DNA of 64,000 bases, from the NCBI RefSeq assembly GCF_014645015.1, contig NZ_BMLC01000001.1, positions 1,192,585 to 1,256,584 on the forward strand. Direction: 5' to 3'. The translations under genes and the position numbers were made by a program. Positions 7,903 to 15,919 of the stretch are shown piece by piece (position 1 is the first letter of the stretch; the number at the start of each line of letters is the position of its first letter). A model generated the notes under the pieces. The model ran no database searches. It was not told the DNA's origin and saw nothing but the letters and a program-made list of their open reading frames with translations. The stretch is from Salinibacterium xinjiangense (lineage in GTDB: Bacteria > Actinomycetota > Actinomycetes > Actinomycetales > Microbacteriaceae).

Positions 7903-9162
7903 CTAGAGATTTGAGATCCTTCGAATCGTTGCGGGTGAAGAAAGAAATTCGTCGCGAAGCACCACACCGTGGCCGGCTGATTTTGCGGGAGTGATTGCAC
8001 CATCCGCAATCACGGGCAGTCCATCGGCAATGTCGTGATACCAGCCGTGGTAGAAAGCGCGTGCAACCTCCTGGACGTATCCGTTGGGTATTGCGGTCAC
8101 GAAGTGGGTCGCGACCGCAAGCGCAACGGGTCCTGTGCAGTCGTGCGGTGCGATCGGAATCCCGTATTGTTCCGCAATTGATGCGGTCTTCAGACCTGGA
8201 GTGATTCCACCGCTCCACCCGAGATCGACAATGGCAATGTCAATGCTCCGAGTGTCGAGCAGTGCCCGGTATGGACTCAACCCACCCCCAATGCTCTCTC
8301 CGACCGCGATGGGAATGTTTGTCGATTGCTTAAGAGAGTGCAGGGCGTGGGAGTGGTCTGCTCGAAGCGGATCCTCAATCCATGCAAGTTCGAAGGGCTC
8401 AAGTGCCTTGACGAGGCGCCCAGCGCCGCGAAGTGTCCACAACGAGTGCAACTCAAGATAAAGATCCATCGCATCACCCACCGCGTTTCGAATTTCATCC
8501 AGAACGTGCAGTCCGAAGTCGAGAGAGGTCTTGTGATCGCCGGCGCTCGCCTCCGCTGCGAGGTCGAACGGCCAAACCTTCATTCCTGTGTAGCCCTCGC
8601 CGAGGAGCTCCTGGGCTAGCTCACCCGGCCGCGTGAGGAAGGCCTCAAGGTCTTCGTAGCGCTTCCCCGATCCTAACCCGATCCCCCAGTTCGATGAGGA
8701 TTGACGCGACTGCGCGTTGACGTAGTCGTTACCGGCGCAGGTGTTGTAGGTGGAAATACTCTCTCGAGTCGGCCCGCCAAGCAGCTCCCGAAGGGGAAGA
8801 GCAGCACGTTTTGCGAGAAGGTCCCACAGCGCGATGTCTATTGCAGAATTGCCTCTGACTTCAGAACCAGAGCCGGAATAGCCCACATATCCAGAGAGCA
8901 GCCGCGACGTCTTTGCCGGTGAAGTCGGGCCACGATGCTCTCTGAGCAGCGGTACAGCAACGTCGTGAATGTACGCTTCAACGCTTGTGGATCCATAGAA
9001 GGTCTCGCCAAGTCCAGTGTTTCCCGCGTCATCGTGTATTGCAACAAAGGTGACGTTGGATTGCAGCGGAGTGCGGATGGTCTCCACCGCAGTGATTCTG
9101 GGCATCATTGCGGTGCTGATTTCACTTGGCAAGACTCCAGCCATCTCGTCGTTTTCGATCAC
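7903..9162 (-). CDS. Enolase-superfamily sugar-acid dehydratase (mandelate racemase type)
   Basis: 419 residues. Metal ligands are in 'YLELHS' (Glu237), 'WIEDPL' (Glu263) and 'VGES' (Glu289); 'IAPHDCTGPV' supplies the conserved His340 region. The position of the usual KxK lysine pair reads 'GMKVWPFD', a variant seen in several sugar-acid dehydratases such as mannonate, galactonate and related types. The role is dehydration of an aldonic acid to the 2-keto-3-deoxy acid that feeds the kinase/aldolase pair downstream. A GTG start at 9162, with AAGGAAGG upstream and a 4-base overlap with the permease stop, is preferred; an ATG at 9105-9108 just before 'PRITAVETI' is an alternative. Confidence 0.88.
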   Translation of the reverse strand: MIENDEMAGVLPSEISTAMMPRITAVETIRTPLQSNVTFVAIHDDAGNTGLGETFYGSTSVEAYIHDVAVPLLREHRGPTSPAKTSRLLSGYVGYSGSGSEVRGNSAIDIALWDLLAKRAALPLRELLGGPTRESISTYNTCAGNDYVNAQSRQSSSNWGIGLGSGKRYEDLEAFLTRPGELAQELLGEGYTGMKVWPFDLAAEASAGDHKTSLDFGLHVLDEIRNAVGDAMDLYLELHSLWTLRGAGRLVKALEPFELAWIEDPLRADHSHALHSLKQSTNIPIAVGESIGGGLSPYRALLDTRSIDIAIVDLGWSGGITPGLKTASIAEQYGIPIAPHDCTGPVALAVATHFVTAIPNGYVQEVARAFYHGWYHDIADGLPVIADGAITPAKSAGHGVVLRDEFLSSPATIRRISNL

Positions 9163-10244
9163 GAGCTGACCTTCCTTGATGCTGCCGTCCGTTTTGCCGA
9201 GACCCTGAACATCTGGCGGCGACGGAACACGTCCAGACCCGCCGCTGCAACGAGGACAACACCGATGACGAAGTTCTGCCAGGTAGGGTCAATTTTCAGC
9301 AACACGAGCCCATTGGACAGGACACTGAGCAGGAGGGCACCGAGTGCGGCACCCGGGACGGTGCCGATCGCACCGTAGATGCTGGTGCCACCGATCACCG
9401 CCGCCGCGATCACTTGAAGCTCGTATCCTTGGCCAAACGTTGGTGATCCGGAGCCGAGTCGAGCTGCGAGGACAACCCCAGTGAATGCGGCCGCCGTGCC
9501 GCTGAGTACATAAACCGAAATGGATACCTTACGAACGGCTATTCCTGCGCTTCGTGCCGCAATGAGGTTGCCTCCGATCGCCCTGATCGACCAGCCATAG
9601 TTGGTCTGACTGAGCACAATGTGTGCGGCAACGACGGCAACGAGCCCCACCATGATCACTATCGGGACACCAAAAATGTCGCCTTGGCCCCAGAAGGTGA
9701 AGTCATCGGGAAGTGGGCCGATGGGGTTGCCTCCCGTTGAGGCAACTACTGCTGCCCGCACGGCGAACAGCGAACCCAGGGTGACGATGATCGGCGGAAT
9801 CTTTGCGAAGTTGACGAAGAATCCGTTGATGAGTCCGATTACGGCCCCGACAACTGTCCCAGCGAGAAAGGCCGTCCCGGCTCCGAGCCCGGCACTAGCA
9901 ACCGCTGCGGACGCCATTGCCCCTGCAACGAGCACGGATCCGACAGACAAGTCGAGTCCGCCGCTGACCAGAACAATGCAGGCAAATGCCGCAGGCATTG
10001 CGATGAGTGTGGCATCCCTCAATATGTTGATCCATGCTTGCGGGTTTGCGAACTGTGGCGACTGGGTGAGCCCGAAAATCACGAACAAGCCGATGGCCAC
10101 GCTGAGCGCGAAAGACGGGCTCATAACGACACGCTTGATCAGGGATACGTCTAGGTCTGCCAAGTCGACGTCGGACGTGCTGAGGGTAGGCGCGAGCGCA
10201 TCCGTTGTTGTCTTCTTGTTCTGCTCCTGTGGTGTTGACATCAC
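9159..10244 (-). CDS. Sugar ABC transporter permease (RbsC/BPD_transp_2 type)
   Basis: 361 residues with 8-10 hydrophobic segments starting about residue 45. Family landmarks are 'SGGLDLSVGSVLVAGAMASA', 'GLINGFFVNFAKIPPIIVTLG', 'RAIGGNLIAARSAGI' and 'GGTSIYGAIGTVPGAALGA'. It forms the membrane channel of a carbohydrate-importing system. It overlaps the ATPase upstream and the dehydratase downstream by 4 bases each, so transport and catabolism are one transcript. As is common, only one permease gene is present, which implies a homodimer. Confidence 0.93.
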   Translation of the reverse strand: MMSTPQEQNKKTTTDALAPTLSTSDVDLADLDVSLIKRVVMSPSFALSVAIGLFVIFGLTQSPQFANPQAWINILRDATLIAMPAAFACIVLVSGGLDLSVGSVLVAGAMASAAVASAGLGAGTAFLAGTVVGAVIGLINGFFVNFAKIPPIIVTLGSLFAVRAAVVASTGGNPIGPLPDDFTFWGQGDIFGVPIVIMVGLVAVVAAHIVLSQTNYGWSIRAIGGNLIAARSAGIAVRKVSISVYVLSGTAAAFTGVVLAARLGSGSPTFGQGYELQVIAAAVIGGTSIYGAIGTVPGAALGALLLSVLSNGLVLLKIDPTWQNFVIGVVLVAAAGLDVFRRRQMFRVSAKRTAASRKVSS

Positions 10245-11044
10245 TCACTCACCTCGCCATCGACGTCACGGGCAATTGCTCCTGTGATCAGCGACACAAT
10301 TTCGGTTCGGGTTGTTGCCGAGACGTCGCGAACACCTTGAACCTGTCCCAAACGCAGGACTTGAATTCTGTCGGCGTGAGCGAAGATGAACTCGAGGTCG
10401 TGGCAGACCAGAATGACGGCCTTACCGTGTTCCCGAAGGGATCGGATGATCTCGCCGACTTGGGCGGTCTCACGCACACCGAGGGCAGCTGTCGGCTCGT
10501 CCATCAAGATAATTGGATTGTCTTGACGAACCGCCCTGGCGATAGCGACACCCTGCCGCTGGCCACCCGACAACTCGCCAGCGGCCACCCTGACGCTGGG
10601 CACCCGCACTTTCAGACTGCGGAGGATGGCAGCAGATTGGGAAATCATCTGCTTCCGATCGGCGAAGATACCAAACCGCCGAAGCGGTTGGCCCAAGAAT
10701 ACGTTGGCCGCGATGTCGAGGGTCTCGACGACCGCGAGATCTTGGAACACTGTTGAGATTCCTCGTGAGCGGGCGAGACGCGGGTCGGCGCGTTCCAAGG
10801 GGACTCCGGCGATGGTGATATTGCCGGAGTCCACTGGGTAAACGCCAGACAGAACTTTGACGAGAGTCGACTTGCCCGCTCCATTGTCTCCAACGAGGGC
10901 AAGCACCTCCCCTCCGCGGACAGTCAGTGACACCCCGCGCAAGGCCGACACATGCCCGAAACTCTTCCATGCGTTGGTTATCTCGAGGGCTGGGGGTGCT
11001 TCTTCGGCTACCTGTCCACCCGTGCCTTGCGTTGTGAGTGTCAT
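10241..11044 (-). CDS. Sugar ABC transporter ATPase, single-domain
   Basis: 267 residues with Walker A 'VGDNGAGKSTLVKVLSG', signature 'LSGGQRQGVAIARAV', Walker B 'IILMDEPTAAL' and H-loop 'VCHD'. RbsA-type sugar ATPases usually have two ATPase domains in about 500 residues; this is the short one-domain form known from FrcA-like systems. It is not a truncation, since it starts and ends cleanly against its neighbours. It energises the permease encoded next and follows the binding-protein gene by 28 bases. Confidence 0.93.
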   Translation of the reverse strand: MTLTTQGTGGQVAEEAPPALEITNAWKSFGHVSALRGVSLTVRGGEVLALVGDNGAGKSTLVKVLSGVYPVDSGNITIAGVPLERADPRLARSRGISTVFQDLAVVETLDIAANVFLGQPLRRFGIFADRKQMISQSAAILRSLKVRVPSVRVAAGELSGGQRQGVAIARAVRQDNPIILMDEPTAALGVRETAQVGEIIRSLREHGKAVILVCHDLEFIFAHADRIQVLRLGQVQGVRDVSATTRTEIVSLITGAIARDVDGEVSE

Positions 11045-11072
11045 CTGACTGTCCGCGATCTTTCTTGGTGCG

Positions 11073-12065
11073 TTAGAGGGAGGGGATCAGGGACGGCGGG
11101 CATCCCTTGTAAGGCAGATTCGCGGTTGCCACCTGGTCGACCCCGATACCCCACGACTGCTGGGGGTTTGCGTTCCCGCTGGCCTTCGCCTTGATAAGAT
11201 CCGTGGCCAGCTGCGTTGCGTCGAACCAGCACTGGTTCAGCGTTGCGCCGAGCCAGCCATCTTTCAGCGCTGCCAGAGTCGTGTTGACGGTATCGATACC
11301 GAGGACGTAAATGTCGCCGGGCTTCTTGCCAGCCTCCTTCAGGCCCGTGGGCACGCCACCTGGGCACTGTCCTTCAACGCACCACACCGCATCGATCGAC
11401 GGGTTCGCCTGAATTGAAGCCGTGATCTTTTGCGCGGCCACCGAGGTGTCGGAGTTGTCCGACTCCCATGCAGCTACCGTAATCCCCGGGTATTTGTCAG
11501 CAATCGCTGCCTTGAATGCGTTGACCTGCGCGAGCTGATTCGGCGTCGTCTGGTCGGTCGAGATAATCGCTACGACAGCGTTCTTCCCAGCGCCAGCGGC
11601 GATGGTGTCTGCCGCGGTCTCTCCGAAGGCGACGTTGTCAGTTCCAACCGAATAGTCGGAGACGTCATCGATGCAACCGATAGTCACCATGACGACACCA
11701 GCAGCCTGAGCCTTCTTGATAGTCGACGCGAAAGACGTCGGGTCGGTGTTGCAGAAGATGACGCCATCTGCTTCGTCCGCGATAGCCTGCTCGATTTGGC
11801 TGACGTTGGCGGCGGTGTCCAACTTGTTAGGTCCGACGGCTGTGGCCTTGTAGCCGCCAGCGGCTGCCTCGTCCTCAAACTTCTTCATCGAAGCTGCCCA
11901 TGCCGGGTAGGACGTCAGCGGGTTGACATACCAGATGTTCAGTTGCTTATCTGCATTCGTCGTCGAATCCGTGCTCGCCGAACCGCCCGAGCTAGTCGAA
12001 CATCCTGCGAGGCCGGCAACGAGCGCAAGGCCCGCGACCAGCGAAATGACTGATCTCTTCTTCAT
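11073..12065 (-). CDS. Sugar-binding lipoprotein of the RbsB type
   Basis: 330 residues from ATG 12065, which is preceded by GGAGG at ideal spacing. Signal peptide 'MKKRSVISLVAGLALVAGL' ends in the lipobox 'LAGCSTS', so the protein should be anchored in the outer leaflet of the membrane. The fold is a type I periplasmic binding protein: 'DEADGVIFCNTDP', 'AQAAGVVMVTIGC', 'IDAVWCVEGQ', 'YVLGIDTVN'. First gene of the transport and catabolism operon. Specificity is not readable. Its promoter lies in the 300-bp gap shared with the divergent dehydrogenase gene. Confidence 0.92.
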   Translation of the reverse strand: MKKRSVISLVAGLALVAGLAGCSTSSGGSASTDSTTNADKQLNIWYVNPLTSYPAWAASMKKFEDEAAAGGYKATAVGPNKLDTAANVSQIEQAIADEADGVIFCNTDPTSFASTIKKAQAAGVVMVTIGCIDDVSDYSVGTDNVAFGETAADTIAAGAGKNAVVAIISTDQTTPNQLAQVNAFKAAIADKYPGITVAAWESDNSDTSVAAQKITASIQANPSIDAVWCVEGQCPGGVPTGLKEAGKKPGDIYVLGIDTVNTTLAALKDGWLGATLNQCWFDATQLATDLIKAKASGNANPQQSWGIGVDQVATANLPYKGCPPSLIPSL

Positions 12066-12369
12066 GGTGGCCTCCATTAGCCATGTAGGTGGTGCACTTT
12101 TGTGATGGTCGTCGATGCTGACAATCCATTGGGAGTGCTGACCACAGAAGATAAGCGAGGGCACAACCCTAGATTTGTCAAGGAGAAATGGATCAGCAAT
12201 GGCCTGTCAGTCCGAGTAGAAAGATCGGCGCGCGCGGCTGTCGCGTGGCGCGCGATCGTCAGTGTGTGCTCCATTGCAGCTCCCTGTTAATCTGGTATGA
12301 CATGTATGATCATTTCAGGTAACGGAATTTTGTCAAGTGGTAATGCCGCCACATCTCGAGGGAAAATTA
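12066..12369. promoter_or_regulatory. Divergent promoter region of the sugar-acid operon
   Basis: Gap between the binding-protein gene (minus) and the SDR gene (plus). At 12293-12314 lies an A+T-rich dyad or direct-repeat element containing 'TATGACATGTATGATCAT', a plausible operator for the FadR-type regulator encoded at 13292. This is inferred from position and symmetry only. Confidence 0.4.
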
Positions 12370-13164
12370 ATGACGAACGAGTCAGTCCAGTCCGGGCCCC
12401 ATGGGACGAAGCAGTTAGCTCTGATTACTGGTGGGCTTGGCGACATCGGACGTGCGATTGCAAATTCGTTGGCGAGGGACGGGTTTGATTGCCTGCTTGT
12501 GGATGTAGTGGATCCGGAGGTTGGCATAGCGCAGAGCGCAGAAATCGCGGCATCTGCCGATGTCGGGCCCGAATCGTTGACCTACGCCCAATGCGACGTC
12601 CGAAATGCGGCAGCACTCGAGACACTTATCTCCGGACTGCCGCGCCTCGACGTTGCCGTTGTGAATGCGGGCGTCGTGCAGTCGAGCCCGTTCCTGACTA
12701 TTAGTGCCGACTCCTGGGAACGGCAAATTGGTATCAACCTGACTGGCGCGTTTTTCACTGCACAGAGCGCGACTCGCAAGATGGCAGCAGACGATCGGTC
12801 AGGGCTGGTGATCTTTATGAGTTCCTGGGTAGCATCCCGCCCGTGGCCCGAGATTGCTGCTTACTCTGCATCGAAGGCCGCGCTCGATCAGCTCATGCGC
12901 CAAATTGCAATGGAATTAGCGCCTTTGAAGATTCGTGCAATGTCGATCGCGCCAGGCATCGTACGAGCCGGAATGGCTCGCGATCAGCTGGAAAATGAAC
13001 CGCAATATGCGGCGCGCGTTTCGCGGTCAATTCCGCTCGGCGAACCGCAGCAAGCACAAGACATTGCTGACGCTGTGGCATTCCTCGCGTCCCCCCGAGC
13101 GAAGACCATGACCGGGAGCGTCCTGCTGGTTGATGCCGGTTGCTCGCTTGGGGCAGCCGAATAG
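12370..13164 (+). CDS. Short-chain dehydrogenase/reductase
   Basis: 264 residues from ATG 12370, preceded by GAGGGAAAATTA. NAD(P) motif 'ITGGLGDIGRAIANSL', 'VVNAGVV', catalytic Ser region 'IFMSSWVASRP', and Tyr-x-x-x-Lys in 'YSASKAALDQL'; end motif 'GSVLLVDAGCSLG'. The family oxidises sugars or sugar acids with NAD(P). It is transcribed away from the transport operon and may supply the sugar or sugar-acid oxidation that the zinc dehydrogenase does not. The regulator gene follows after 127 bases in the same direction. Confidence 0.9.
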   Translation: MTNESVQSGPHGTKQLALITGGLGDIGRAIANSLARDGFDCLLVDVVDPEVGIAQSAEIAASADVGPESLTYAQCDVRNAAALETLISGLPRLDVAVVNAGVVQSSPFLTISADSWERQIGINLTGAFFTAQSATRKMAADDRSGLVIFMSSWVASRPWPEIAAYSASKAALDQLMRQIAMELAPLKIRAMSIAPGIVRAGMARDQLENEPQYAARVSRSIPLGEPQQAQDIADAVAFLASPRAKTMTGSVLLVDAGCSLGAAE

Positions 13165-13291
13165 TCGACCAAGGCAAGACACTGGTCTATTCTGATCGGC
13201 AGGTGATGGCTCACATTGCAGGATTCGAGTAGATTGCACCATCCAAGATTGAGGAGTTTCAGCAATTTCCGGCATAAGCAATGGACCAACC

Positions 13292-14008
13292 GTGATCGGT
13301 ACTCGCGCGGAGTTAAGCAAGGATCTTGAATCACAGTTGATTAGCGGTGTTCTGCAACCCGGACAGAAGCTGCCTTCCGAGCGCGAGCTTGGAATCACCT
13401 ACCGAGTTAGCCGGACCGTGGTTCGTGAAGCGCTCAGTGGACTGGCGGAGCGAGGCTTCATCGCGATCTACCCTGGGCGCGGCTCTTTCGTTAGGGCCCC
13501 TCAAGCACGAGACCTTTCCCAGCCCGTCGTTCGGATTGCCACAAACGCAGGCGTTACGTCGCGCCACCTTGTGCGCGCACGAGAACTGATCGAGTGCGCT
13601 GCCGCGCGAGGAGCAGCGCTTGAAGCAAACCCGGGCGATATTGCGCAGCTACGTGAACTACTCAAGCACCACACGTCCGCAACAACTTTGGCCGACCGGG
13701 TAAGCACGGACCTTGATTTTCACCAGCGGATCGCAGACAGCTCGGGGAATCCGGTATTGACCCTCATGTTCGGCGCAATATCGACGTTTGTGATCGACCT
13801 GATGTATCGGAGCCACAGCGATTCGCTCGTCCGTGAAATCGGCGACCCTCTTCACATTGAAATCGTTGACCGAATCGAAGCACGAGACCCAGACGGCGCC
13901 GAAAACGCTATGCGCCGCCACATCGTCCTTGCGCTCGAAATGTTCGGTGACGACGTGGACCGACCCCTAGCCGATGTTGCACGCGACCTCACTGGTAGAG
14001 ATAACTAG
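13292..14008 (+). CDS. FadR-subfamily GntR transcriptional regulator
   Basis: 238 residues with a GTG start; the nearby ATG at 13281 runs into a stop after four codons. Winged helix at 5-70: 'GVLQPGQKLPSERELG' and 'VSRTVVREALSGLAERGFI'. The FCD ligand domain follows (85-220) with the metal-binding pattern 'DLDFHQRIADSSGNPVL' and a late 'MRRHI' His. FCD regulators commonly sense sugar acids or organic acids. It is the likely local repressor of the sugar-acid operon. It is clearly different from the two FadR-type regulators of the fucose blocks. Confidence 0.9.
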   Translation: MIGTRAELSKDLESQLISGVLQPGQKLPSERELGITYRVSRTVVREALSGLAERGFIAIYPGRGSFVRAPQARDLSQPVVRIATNAGVTSRHLVRARELIECAAARGAALEANPGDIAQLRELLKHHTSATTLADRVSTDLDFHQRIADSSGNPVLTLMFGAISTFVIDLMYRSHSDSLVREIGDPLHIEIVDRIEARDPDGAENAMRRHIVLALEMFGDDVDRPLADVARDLTGRDN

Positions 14009-14394
14009 TGATCTGAACGGAGTGTCCCGTCGCAAGCGTCCAGCCGCTAATTGGTGGGGATTCTGTAGGGTTTTGCCATGCCAAAGGAACACAGAAATAC
14101 TTGTGACCGGCATAAATTTCGCGGGACCGGTGGGATTTAGCTCTTATTCGACCCGCGTGATCCGGCGACCGCCGTCAAGGTTCCCAGTGTTTTGAGGGAA
14201 ATTGGACACTCATCGACCCATCTGGATACTGCTCGATCTCGGGCAGTTGTGGGGTTTCTGTGGGGGCTGGGATGTCCTGATGCATAACACTCTTGAGTAA
14301 GCGGCAGGCCCAGAACCGTTTGACGCCGGAAACCAAACACTCCCGGCTGACAGGGGTTTTGAATCTCATCTGGCTGAGAATGATTGGTGCACCC
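14009..14394. repeat. Repeat family R', copy 2, and flank
   Basis: 14100-14300 repeats 3430-3640 in direct orientation: 'GGGACCGGTGGGATTT', 'CCCAGTGTTTTGA', 'GGGGTTTCTGTGGGGGCTGGGA', 'TGATGCATAACA'. The tRNA-like end is more eroded here than in copy 1. No gene is seen in this stretch. Confidence 0.55.
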
Positions 14395-14585
14395 GGAGCG
14401 ATGTGAAACCCCGGCCGATTGATCCGTAGTCGAAGATCGTATCCTCGGAAACCTACGGAAGTAGATGAAATCCCGCCAAAACGCTGGTGACAGCATGCGA
14501 CCCTGGTGCCATGGGTTGACCACGATGCCGCCCGAGTGTGGGTGAAATGTGGGCAGGGCTTTTCCGGAGAAATAATCGGTTATTG
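14395..14585. repeat. Repeat block R2 with degenerate tRNA-Arg 3' end
   Basis: From 14395 the tRNA-Arg 3' end is recognisable: 'TGGTGCACCCGGAG', then 'TTGATCCGTAGTC'. It is followed by the same right arm as at the other copies ('CGCTGGTGACAG', 'GAGTGTGGGTGAAATGTGGGCA'). The left arm seen at R1, R3, R4, R5 and R6 is not evident; R' occupies that place. The IS481 element begins at the right edge. Confidence 0.65.
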
Positions 14586-15902
14586 TGATGCCTTAGGACA
14601 TCGGTAACACTTCGCCGGCTTTGCGTGGTCAGTGTGGGCCTTTCGGTCTGCCGCCGCCGACGTATTTGGTTCCGGGTTCCGGCCACGGGTGTTCGATGAG
14701 CAGCGTCCCTTGGTCGTCGAAGACGAGCAGCGAGGTCTCGGTCTCGACGAGGTAGGCGAGGTTGCCGGCCAGGGTCCGGCTGACGTGGAACCGGATCCCC
14801 CGCAGGAAGATCGTCCCGTTGCCTCGAACACGCGTCATCCGAACATCGTCGGGCAGTGCCCGCGCAGGCCTGGGCGTCGGGCGGGGCGGTTCAACTTTCG
14901 GGGTCGCATCCCACGCTCGCTGCGGGGTGACTCGGCCGGACAGACCCTGACGCGGACGCTCGGTGTATGGATCTGGTCGAAGCGGTCGATCTGCAGCTGC
15001 AACTGCAGCTGCTCGAGGGTGCCGGCGAGCGGTTGCTCGTCCAGGAATCGGAACAGGGTCTGGTGGAAGCGCTCATTCTTGCCCTGCGTCGTCGGCTTAT
15101 AGATTTTGCCGGTGATCGGCTCAACCCCGAGCGAGGTGACATAGGCGACGAGCTGGCCGAGGACTCCGCGGCGGGACGGGTTCAATGCGGCACCGTTGTC
15201 GCTGAGCAGCCGCTGGGGAACACCATGAGCGGCGATGCCCTTGGACACGACTGCGATCGCCCCGGCCGACGTTTCACCCCACGCAACGTGGGAGGCGACT
15301 GCGAGCCGGGAGTGGTCGTCGATGAGATGGAAGATCACACGTTTGCGACCACCGGTCAGAACATATTCGGCTCCATCCAGCCGCCAGCAGGTGTTCGGCG
15401 CCGGATAGACGAACCGACGGTGAAAGGCCCGCGGTGTCTTCTTCGGCTCGAACCGGGCAACCCCCGCGTCGCGGAAGATCCGCGCCAACGACGAGACCGC
15501 CGGCACCGGCTCCATCCTCAGAGCGCGCATCTTGTCGTGAACACTGATCGGGCCATGATCGAGCCCCGATTGCTCCAACGCCGCACGAACCCCAACAGCC
15601 TGAGCCTTCACCTCATCGGAGATTCGATTCGGGCTCCTCGACGGCCGACGAGTGCGTGGCTGAAGCGCTGCAGCCTGGCCCTCCAGCTGCGCCCGTTTGC
15701 GGATCGCATAAAACGTCTTGCGCGAGAGATCGTGCTCAAAACAGAAGGTCGTCACCGACCCGCGCGGCGCATCACTTGGCCACTGGGAGATCGCGAGACG
15801 GACACGAGGATCAACAGGCTGAAGTAGGCTCATCCCTCAAACATCGACGAAGAAGTGTCACCACGAAGAGCCCCAGAACCGTCACCCATGCCCTGAGACT
15901 TA
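14586..15902 (-). mobile_element. IS481-family insertion sequence, nearly complete
   Basis: One transposase gene fills the element. The ends are imperfect inverted repeats of about 24 bp: left 'TGATGCCTTAGGACATCGGT', right end (reverse complement) 'TAAGTCTCAGGGCATGGGTG'; both continue into a '...AC..TTC' block. The ends are placed by this match and are accurate to a few bases. The element abuts R2 on the left and the end of the isomerase gene on the right. Shorter remnants of the same family lie at 3.6-4.0, 31.1-31.3 and 54.3-54.7 kb. Confidence 0.8.
14629..15833 (-). pseudogene. IS481 transposase with a frameshift
   Basis: Reading starts at 15833 with an N-terminal helix-turn-helix ('VTTFCFEHDLSRKTFYAIRK') and an rve/DDE core: 'WRLDGAEYVL' (first Asp), 'LLSDNGAALN' (second Asp) and 'TTQGKNERFHQTLFRFLDEQ' (Glu). 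The catalytic triad is intact. At about 14966-14971 the frame slips by one base. In the shifted frame the expected 'YTERPRQGLSGRVTPQRAWD' continues, followed by the C-terminal domain to 14629. A full protein would have about 400 residues. A programmed slip is possible but the site is not an obvious slippery heptamer, so inactivation is more likely. Confidence 0.8.
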
Positions 15903-15919
15903 ACAGACGGTTAGCGACA

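Noticed and set aside
14966-14971. Programmed frameshift in the IS481 transposase
   Set aside because: IS481 elements normally use one frame and no clear slippery heptamer is seen; mutation is simpler.
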